A stretch of DNA of 27,997 bases from CAYGZQ01 sp964354375 [NCBI: uncultured Planctomycetota bacterium]. GTDB lineage: Bacteria; JAJVIF01; JAPKYR01. The DNA is taken from positions 1-27,997 of the forward strand of contig CAYGZQ010000055.1 in NCBI GenBank assembly GCA_964354375.1, in the 5' to 3' direction. Made by a program: the position numbers and the translations under genes. Below the pieces are notes generated by a model, which saw only the letters and a program-made list of their open reading frames with translations, did not search any database and had not been told where the DNA came from. Below are positions 22,887 through 27,997 of the stretch, piece by piece (within the stretch, counting starts at the first letter, position 1; the number at the start of each line of letters is the position of its first letter).

Positions 22887-24191
22887 TCAGCCGCCGAGCA
22901 CCCGATCGATCGCGGCAAGCGCGATATCGAGATCCTCGATGCTGGAGACAATGGGAGGCGTGAATCGCAAGACCCATTCGTGAGTGTCCTTCAGAATGAG
23001 ACCCTCCTCATACAGCTTCTCGGCAATATCGTGCCCGTTCGGACCACCCTTGCGAAGCTCGATGCCGGTCATCAGACCCTTCCCCCGGACCTGCGTAATG
23101 ATCGAGCTCCCGGCGGCCACAGCCTGCAGTTTCTGCATGACGTATCTGCCCTTTTCCTCAGCTTGGGCCGGAAGATTTTCCATCTCGATCGCCGTCAGGG
23201 CCGCAAGAGCCACCGCCGAGGAGAATGGGCTTCCCCCGAATGTGCTTCCGTGCGACCCGGGATCGAACAGGTCCATCAGTTCCCTCCGCGCGAGAATTCC
23301 CGCTACCGGCACATACCCCGCCGAAAGCGATTTCCCCACGCAGAGAATGTCGGGACGGCACTGCTCGCCGTCATGCTCCCACGCGAACAGCTTACCGGTG
23401 CGACCCCAGCCGGTCTGAACTTCGTCGTATATGACCAGGATATTGTTCTTCTTCGCAAGCTTGTGCAGCTCGGCAAGATAGCCGTCCGGCGGGATGTTGA
23501 TCCCCCCCTCTCCCTGAATCGGCTCGATCAGAATGGCGATCGTGTTCTCGTTGACGGCTTTTCTGAGGGCCTTGATATCTCCGTAAGCGACCCTGACGAA
23601 TCCTTCCACAAACGGCCCGAAACCTTCTACCGCGCACTTGTCCTCGAAAACCTGCGTAACGGTGAGAGTCCGTCCGTGGAAACATCCGCTGAAATAAATC
23701 ATCTCCGGCGTTCCCTTGACTTTCTTCACCCGATATCCCCATCGCCTGGCAAGCTTGATTGCCCCCTCGGGTGCCTCAACTCCTCCGTTTGCAGGAAGAA
23801 AGCAATCGTAGCCCGTCATCTCGGTGATCTTCCTTGCCATTAGACCCAGGAATGGGTCGGGAAGGAATCGCCCGAGCACTGTGGGCGAATGATGACTGAT
23901 GAAATGCAGGATCATGTCCCGCACAAGGGGATGGTTGTGCCCGAGATTGGCGGCTGAGTACGCCGACACCCCGTCGAACACCCTTCGACCGCTGCGCGTA
24001 TGAAGCCACGGACCCTCGGCACGTACGATCGGGTCTTTCATGAGAAGTCCGTAGTTGTGGGCGACGCAGGTGTCGATCAGCCTTATGGCTTCGTCAGCCG
24101 GGAGGCCGATACCCTCCAGATAGAGCTTCTCGGCGACCGCCTGGACCTCTATGGGATCGAGTCCGCCGATTCGAGTTGATGTATCTGTCAT
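22887..24191 (-). CDS. Class III aminotransferase, ornithine-aminotransferase-like
   Basis: A 434-residue PLP enzyme of aminotransferase class III. Visible features are FDGVSAYSAANLGHNHP (72-88), LPANGGVEAPEGAIKLARRW (132-151), FHGRT (171-175), EPIQGEGG (223-230), YDEVQTGWGRTG (255-266, Asp256 binding the PLP ring nitrogen) and GKSLSAGYVPVAG (286-298, Lys287 for the Schiff base). This is close to ornithine aminotransferase, which makes glutamate semialdehyde from ornithine, except that the common NTGAEA is NGGVEA here. I chose the ATG at 24191 because AAGGAGA lies 11 bases upstream, rather than the GTG at 24218. Acetylornithine or other omega-amino substrates cannot be excluded. No arginine or proline genes are nearby. 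Confidence 0.82.
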   Translation of the reverse strand: MTDTSTRIGGLDPIEVQAVAEKLYLEGIGLPADEAIRLIDTCVAHNYGLLMKDPIVRAEGPWLHTRSGRRVFDGVSAYSAANLGHNHPLVRDMILHFISHHSPTVLGRFLPDPFLGLMARKITEMTGYDCFLPANGGVEAPEGAIKLARRWGYRVKKVKGTPEMIYFSGCFHGRTLTVTQVFEDKCAVEGFGPFVEGFVRVAYGDIKALRKAVNENTIAILIEPIQGEGGINIPPDGYLAELHKLAKKNNILVIYDEVQTGWGRTGKLFAWEHDGEQCRPDILCVGKSLSAGYVPVAGILARRELMDLFDPGSHGSTFGGSPFSSAVALAALTAIEMENLPAQAEEKGRYVMQKLQAVAAGSSIITQVRGKGLMTGIELRKGGPNGHDIAEKLYEEGLILKDTHEWVLRFTPPIVSSIEDLDIALAAIDRVLGG

Positions 24192-24504
24192 GGCGAATTG
24201 TCTCTCCTTGAAATTCACTGGTAATACGGACCTGGTGCCTGTCTGAAACTGGGCGTTTGAATCTGGAATGATGGCCCCAACCAGAAAAGGGGGTCGTTAA
24301 ATGATCGAGGAGATGGGGACAAACGAGTCGCTCCGCCACCAGCCCTTATTGGGTTTGAGATGGCGGCGATATCGAGGGAATCGGGCGATTTGCTCTGTGT
24401 AATCACGAATTCCCATAGCACGCGACCCGTCGGCATTTGACCGCAGTCGAGTAAGAATATATCATGGCTCGATCGTTGTCACCACCCCCTTAAGAGGAAT
24501 TCGA
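24192..24504. other. Intergenic region between divergent aminotransferase and sugar-nucleotide genes
   Basis: This 313-bp gap holds no convincing gene. It should contain both divergent promoters. The plus-strand gene has AGAGGA (24493-24498) six bases before its ATG, and an AT-rich stretch GTAAGAATATATC near 24451-24463 may hold its -10 box. A degenerate GGTGCCTGTC (24234-24243) and a GGGGAC (24315-24320) faintly recall the family C core, but no complete inverted repeat is present. Confidence 0.5.
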
Positions 24505-25461
24505 ATGAGAGCACTGATAACAGGAATAACGGGATTTGTCGGAAGTCACCTGGCGGAGCATCTCCTGGCGCAAGGCTATGAGGTCTTCGGTTCCGTGAGA
24601 TGGAGAAGCAAGCGCGACAACATCGCGCATCTTGAAGCGCAGAAGTCCATAACATTGTTCGAGACCGACATCAAGGATCCGCTGAGCGTGCGCAATACGA
24701 TCTCGAAGGCCTTGCCGACCGAGGTCTACCACCTCGCCGCGCAGAGTTTCGTGCCCACAAGCTGGGCCGCCCCCGCCGAGACTCTCGACACGAACATCCA
24801 GGGGCAGTTGAACATCCTCGAAGCCGTGAGAGAGGTGGTCCCACACGCGAGGGTGCACGTTGTCGGTTCGAGCGAGGAGTACGGGCTCGTTTACCCGGGC
24901 GAGGTGCCGGTTACCGAAGATCAGCCGCTCAGACCCCTCAGCCCCTACGGTGTCAGCAAGGTGGCTCAGGACCTACTTGGCTGGCAGTACTCCCAGTCTT
25001 ACGGAATGAACGTCATCCGAACCCGCGCCTTCAATCATACCGGACCCCGTCGGGGCGAGGTCTTCGTCACTTCCACCTTCTCCCGCCAGCTTGCCCAGAT
25101 CGCGAAGGGAAAGCACGATCCCGTGATGAGGGTCGGAAATCTCCAAGCCAAACGCGATTTCTCCGACGTGAGGGACGTCGTGCGCGCGTACCATCTTGCT
25201 GTGACGAAAGGCAAGCCCGGCGATGTATACAACATCTGCTCGGGTGTGGGACGTTCGATTCAGTCGGTCCTCGATATGCTTCTCGACATCACCGGACTCG
25301 ATGTCAAGATCGAGCTGGACCCGAAACGAATGCGTCCGAGCGACGTGATGGTCCTGGAGGGGAGTTATGAGAAAATCAAGCGGGAGATTGGATGGCAGCC
25401 CACGATCCCGTTCGAGAAAACCCTGAACGACCTGTACGAGTTCTGGCTGGAGAGAGTCTGA
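24505..25461 (+). CDS. GDP-mannose 4,6-dehydratase / GDP-6-deoxyhexose reductase family
   Basis: A 318-residue extended short-chain dehydrogenase. It has the NAD(P) loop GITGFVG (7-13), LAAQSFVPTSW (78-88), GSSEEYG (121-127) and the catalytic Tyr148-x3-Lys152 in SPYGVSK. RAFNHTGPRRGE and the C-terminal IGWQPTIPFEKTLNDLYEFW match GDP-mannose 4,6-dehydratases and their close relatives, the GDP-4-keto-6-deoxymannose reductases. Such enzymes make GDP-D-rhamnose, GDP-fucose or related 6-deoxy sugars, which would feed glycosyltransferases like those in this window. The two reactions cannot be told apart by eye. AGAGGA lies six bases before the ATG. The gene stands alone, with the family B repeat cluster downstream. 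Confidence 0.85.
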   Translation: MRALITGITGFVGSHLAEHLLAQGYEVFGSVRWRSKRDNIAHLEAQKSITLFETDIKDPLSVRNTISKALPTEVYHLAAQSFVPTSWAAPAETLDTNIQGQLNILEAVREVVPHARVHVVGSSEEYGLVYPGEVPVTEDQPLRPLSPYGVSKVAQDLLGWQYSQSYGMNVIRTRAFNHTGPRRGEVFVTSTFSRQLAQIAKGKHDPVMRVGNLQAKRDFSDVRDVVRAYHLAVTKGKPGDVYNICSGVGRSIQSVLDMLLDITGLDVKIELDPKRMRPSDVMVLEGSYEKIKREIGWQPTIPFEKTLNDLYEFWLERV

Positions 25462-25521
25462 GACCAATCCCCATTTCCCGGGTGCCCGTCACAAGCTCTG
25501 ATGGGCCGGGGAAAAGTGTAT

Positions 25522-25704
25522 GCCCCCCTGTAGTCCCCCCCAAGGGGGGGGACGGCTAAGAGCCCCCCTGTAGTCCCCCCCAAGGGGGGGACGGTTGATG
25601 CATCAACTTCTCGCCAGACGCGAAACTGACTCGCGTCCCGACATACCCCATCCCCCCCTTGGGGGGGATTATAGGGGGGCTTCTCTGGGAGACTACAGGG
25701 GGGG
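25522..25704. repeat. Family B repeat cluster
   Basis: Two direct copies (25522-25556 and 25562-25594, start-to-start 40 bp) are followed by one diverged inverted copy (25649-25680) and a half copy in the same inverted orientation (25691-25704). They match the 34-bp arms at 15316-15349 and 15399-15432, with small changes in G-run length and in the CTACA part. The cluster lies tail-to-tail between the GDP-sugar enzyme gene and the gene at 25716-26642, ending 11 bases before that gene's stop codon. Apart from these repeats the 254-bp gap holds nothing I can identify. Confidence 0.88.
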
Positions 25705-25715
25705 TGTGGACTTCT

Positions 25716-26642
25716 TCATCCTGCTCGGGAAAGGACCTCCATCGGCGTCGGGAGAGGGCTGATCTCGAGCGCCGCAGCGACCGCCATGCGCAGCCTCTCG
25801 TGCTTCTCCTCGCGACTCAACGCCGGATCGTCCTGATGCAGCGCGGTCTTTACCTCAGTGGGAAGCCCACCCACGAATTCCTTCATCGCGCGATTCGCCA
25901 CCACCGAAAGGGATTTCCAGCTTGAGTATCGCTTCATCCCCAGCGAATTCAGGTAGTCGAACGTCATCTCCCACGTGCAGATGTTGTCCTCGAGCCGCGC
26001 CATCAGGAGTATGTACTTCTCCAGGTTCCCGGATTCAAGGATCAACCCAAGCGAGCGAGTGAGCTGGTCGGCGATCCGATGCACGAGCTCCACCATCTCG
26101 TCGGGAAGCTCCCGGGGAGCCTCGGCCTCCATCCCCGGCGACAGGCGGTTGACCGCCCATGAAAACTCGTCCGGAAATCTCTGGTACACATTGCCGCTGG
26201 AGTCCTCGTGGGAGATAAGGTCCTCGATCGAGGGTGTGCGCTCGCGAGCTACCGACACCGACCGCTCGTTTTCCGCCCATTCAAGGACGACCGGTATGAA
26301 ATAGGTTCTCAGAAGCTCAAGGTCGCTCATGTCGCGTGCGGTCGAGATGCTGAACGACTTCGCGAAACGGTCGCGGACCACTTCGAGCACTTCCCGCAGG
26401 AACGGCCTGTCGAGCGAATCGACTCTTATGGCATGTTTCTGAAGGAGGGCGCGGTAGGGGGTTTTGCCGCCGAGCTCCGGGAATATTCTGCGGAGGATTG
26501 TCCAGCGAAGGTCGCCGGCGAATCGGGATAGCTGATCCGGAGCGGGCTGCCAGGAGAATGTCCCCGATGATGTCGGAGCCATCAGGATGTGGATGAGAAG
26601 CTCAAGGAGCGAGGTGCGTCGCCGCTGTTCCGTCTTAGCCAT
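25716..26642 (-). CDS. Protein of unknown function
   Basis: A 308-residue, mostly helical, soluble-looking protein with no signal peptide or membrane segment. I recognise no family. It begins with a basic stretch (KTEQRRRTSLLELLIH). The middle is rich in acidic residues, and a notable aromatic patch lies in ICTWEMTFDYLNSLGMKRYSSWKS. The ATG overlaps the preceding gene's stop as ATGGCTAA, so translation is probably coupled to the small exported protein. It is the third gene of the run that enters the window from the right edge. Coding character is supported by the overlap and by an uninterrupted frame of normal composition. Confidence 0.72.
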   Translation of the reverse strand: MAKTEQRRRTSLLELLIHILMAPTSSGTFSWQPAPDQLSRFAGDLRWTILRRIFPELGGKTPYRALLQKHAIRVDSLDRPFLREVLEVVRDRFAKSFSISTARDMSDLELLRTYFIPVVLEWAENERSVSVARERTPSIEDLISHEDSSGNVYQRFPDEFSWAVNRLSPGMEAEAPRELPDEMVELVHRIADQLTRSLGLILESGNLEKYILLMARLEDNICTWEMTFDYLNSLGMKRYSSWKSLSVVANRAMKEFVGGLPTEVKTALHQDDPALSREEKHERLRMAVAAALEISPLPTPMEVLSRAG

Positions 26643-26976
26643 GGCGCGCCTCCGATCTCATGGGCGACTCATCGCCGGGGTCCCACGGATTGTCACCCTT
26701 CTTCGCGAGGATCACTCCCGCACGGGAACCGCAAAGGGTTTTCACATTATAGAGTGCTGAATCGATCAGGGTCGGGGACGGCAGCGCACATTTCAGTGAC
26801 GCGCTTTCGTCGCCCGGGTCCCACGGTGGATCGTCGCTGCCTTTGCCATTCCTGGCAAGCTCTATCGCCTTGCCGGGGCTCGCGCTGGTCGACACAACCG
26901 GCGTTCCCAGCCCCACAATCAGCGCTCCCAGGATCAGAATGACGATCAAGAATCTTGGCAAGCTGAGCATTTTCAT
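26635..26976 (-). CDS. Small exported protein with duplicated PWDPGDES motif
   Basis: A 113-residue protein with a clear signal peptide (hydrophobic residues 8-24, likely cleavage near STSA, residues 29-32). The mature part of about 80 residues contains two copies of a short unit: DDPPWDPGDES at 48-58 (26803-26835) and DNPWDPGDES at 95-104 (26665-26694). Each follows a small helix-like stretch (IELARNGKG and VILAKKG). Codons for the shared residues differ almost only at synonymous positions, pointing to selection on the protein. Two cysteines (CAL and LCG) lie between the repeats. AGGAG is nine bases before the ATG at 26976. It sits between the TPR gene (29-nt gap) and the unknown gene (8-bp overlap). 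I do not recognise the family. Confidence 0.75.
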   Translation of the reverse strand: MKMLSLPRFLIVILILGALIVGLGTPVVSTSASPGKAIELARNGKGSDDPPWDPGDESASLKCALPSPTLIDSALYNVKTLCGSRAGVILAKKGDNPWDPGDESPMRSEARHG

Positions 26977-27005
26977 ATCGTATGACTCCTGAAGAGTCCG
27001 CAGGT

Positions 27006-27997
27006 TCACCCTGCATCATTAATTATATCACGCAATCGTTTTTCTATGGTCTCGGGATCGTGTCCCGCCAGAGCGCCGAGGTAATAGATCGCCTCGAGAG
27101 CGGTTTTTTCCTCGGGACCCACCGCGCCGGGATATTTCATCCGGGCCTCAAGCGCCCTTTCGAAGAGCGTCGCGAAAGCCTCGTCATACGCACCCACATT
27201 CCTCAGAGCGAGTGCGTGGGCGCTTTCGAGCAGGAATTCGAGGGGCGGACGCGCCTCAGGTGCGAGCTTTGTCGAGATGAGCGTTCTTGCCTTTGCGATC
27301 GCATCGTCCATGGCATTTCGATCATCGAGACGTCCGGCGACAACCGCCTTTGTCGCCAGAATTGTGACCATATTCGGCCAGGACCCGGCGTCCTCAAGCT
27401 CGCCGATGAGTTCGTCCAGGATCGGGACAATGCCCGACGGATCCTCGGTCGAGCGCAGTGTCGCCAGGACCCGATACAGCCGGGTCATGGCGCGGGTGAC
27501 GCGATTGGTCTCCACCGCCCCGGTTTTTTCAAGCCTGGACCGCATGTTTTCGATTTCCGCGAGCTTCGAAGGGCTGTCGGCATCGAGCGCGAGCCACTCG
27601 ATCCATGTCGCCGCCGCCTGAGGGTAGGGGCTTGACAGGGTCGCGTCGATCGCCTTCGATGCATACTCCCAGCTCGCGTCAATATGCCCCAGGTGATGCT
27701 CGATCTGGGCCATGTTGAACCAGACGAATGCCTTTCGATACGGCGTCGGGGCGAGCTCCAGCGCCTTCGCGTACGCCTCGATCGCCGGCTCGTAAAGCCC
27801 GACCTCGAAGTCCAGCCGCCCGACAAGCTGGTAATACTGGTAACGCTGCCTCGCAAGGGGCCCCAGGATCGCCTCCCAGCTATTGACATTCCCCGACCAT
27901 TTCTCGGCGATATCGCGGGCGCGTGCGACATCGCCCGCTCGAAACGCGGCGTTGGCGGCGATGAAACGGACGCTGGCCTCGGTGCCTCGCAGGATCC
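27006..27997 (-). CDS. TPR-repeat protein, 5' end outside the window
   Basis: The frame is open from the window edge to its stop at 27006, giving about 329 visible residues; the ATG at 27713 is internal. The protein is almost wholly helical, with paired-helix repeats typical of tetratricopeptide (TPR) proteins, for example the unit ending YEPAIEAYAKALELAPTPY, followed by FVWFNMAQIEHHLGHIDASW and then ASKAIDA. The window-edge part continues the same pattern (FRAGDVARARDIAEKW). TPR arrays act as peptide- or protein-binding scaffolds. The N-terminus, which might carry a catalytic or DNA-binding domain, is not visible. It is followed at 29 nt by the small exported protein and is probably cotranscribed with it. 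Confidence 0.78.
   Translation of the reverse strand, partial: ILRGTEASVRFIAANAAFRAGDVARARDIAEKWSGNVNSWEAILGPLARQRYQYYQLVGRLDFEVGLYEPAIEAYAKALELAPTPYRKAFVWFNMAQIEHHLGHIDASWEYASKAIDATLSSPYPQAAATWIEWLALDADSPSKLAEIENMRSRLEKTGAVETNRVTRAMTRLYRVLATLRSTEDPSGIVPILDELIGELEDAGSWPNMVTILATKAVVAGRLDDRNAMDDAIAKARTLISTKLAPEARPPLEFLLESAHALALRNVGAYDEAFATLFERALEARMKYPGAVGPEEKTALEAIYYLGALAGHDPETIEKRLRDIINDAG

Noticed and set aside
22104-23843. 579-residue plus-strand reading frame
   Set aside because: It is antisense to a response regulator and a class III aminotransferase that have complete motifs.
24234-24320. Further family C repeat between the aminotransferase and GDP-sugar genes
   Set aside because: Only short fragments of the core are present and they do not form an inverted repeat.
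27006-27713. TPR gene starting at the ATG at 27713
   Set aside because: The frame remains open to the window edge with the same TPR-like helix pattern, so this methionine is internal and the gene is partial.

Overview
The window is about 28 kb of GC-rich, densely coded bacterial DNA. It suggests an uncultivated Gram-negative-type bacterium. The evidence is two lipobox lipoproteins, a diaminopimelate pathway using LL-DAP aminotransferase, a Wzx-type glycan export locus, a FapA-domain protein, a beta-propeller lipoprotein of a kind common in poorly cultured phyla, and several families of GC-rich palindromic repeats. The phylum cannot be fixed from the sequence alone. No rRNA, tRNA, CRISPR array, transposase or phage gene was seen.

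Layout. (1) 86-5127, minus strand: a secreted protein with an Ig-like part and a protease-propeptide-like part, then miaA, dapF, a multi-pass membrane protein and dapL, tightly packed except for an inverted-repeat spacer with its own likely promoter before dapL. (2) 5279-11016, plus strand: two family-2 glycosyltransferases, a GT4-type glycosyltransferase, a flippase and another GT4-type glycosyltransferase, with overlapping or closely spaced ends. (3) 11122-15229: a FapA/DUF342 protein (plus) converging on a large seven-repeat beta-propeller lipoprotein (minus). (4) 15495-20993, plus strand: a second flippase, two more GT4-type glycosyltransferases and a GT-C/GT39-like membrane protein. This block is a rearranged paralogous copy of the flippase/GT4/GT4 triad in block 2. 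(5) 21027-24191, minus strand: a small lipoprotein, two paralogous response-regulator proteins and an ornithine-aminotransferase-like class III aminotransferase. (6) 24505-25461, plus strand: a GDP-mannose 4,6-dehydratase/GDP-6-deoxyhexose reductase family enzyme. (7) 25716-27997, minus strand: a gene of unknown function, a small exported protein with a duplicated motif, and a TPR protein cut by the window end.

How the genes fit together. Blocks 2 and 4, with the sugar-nucleotide enzyme in block 6, look like surface polysaccharide or glycoconjugate assembly: lipid-linked sugar transfer by the GT2 proteins, chain building by GT4 proteins, and export by two different Wzx-like flippases. The duplicated triad suggests two related but distinct glycans. 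Block 1 joins peptidoglycan precursor/lysine synthesis (dapL, dapF) with tRNA modification (miaA). Block 7 resembles in layout a TPR receptor next to a small exported peptide precursor, but this is speculative.

Three families of palindromic repeats occupy intergenic positions: A (1-89), B (15316-15432 and 25522-25704) and C (1407-1635). A, C and the second B cluster lie flush with the stop codons of neighbouring minus-strand genes. Several starts have a TAGAAT/TATAAT/TACAAT-like -10 box upstream. Some of these lie so close to the start codon that very short or leaderless mRNAs are likely.
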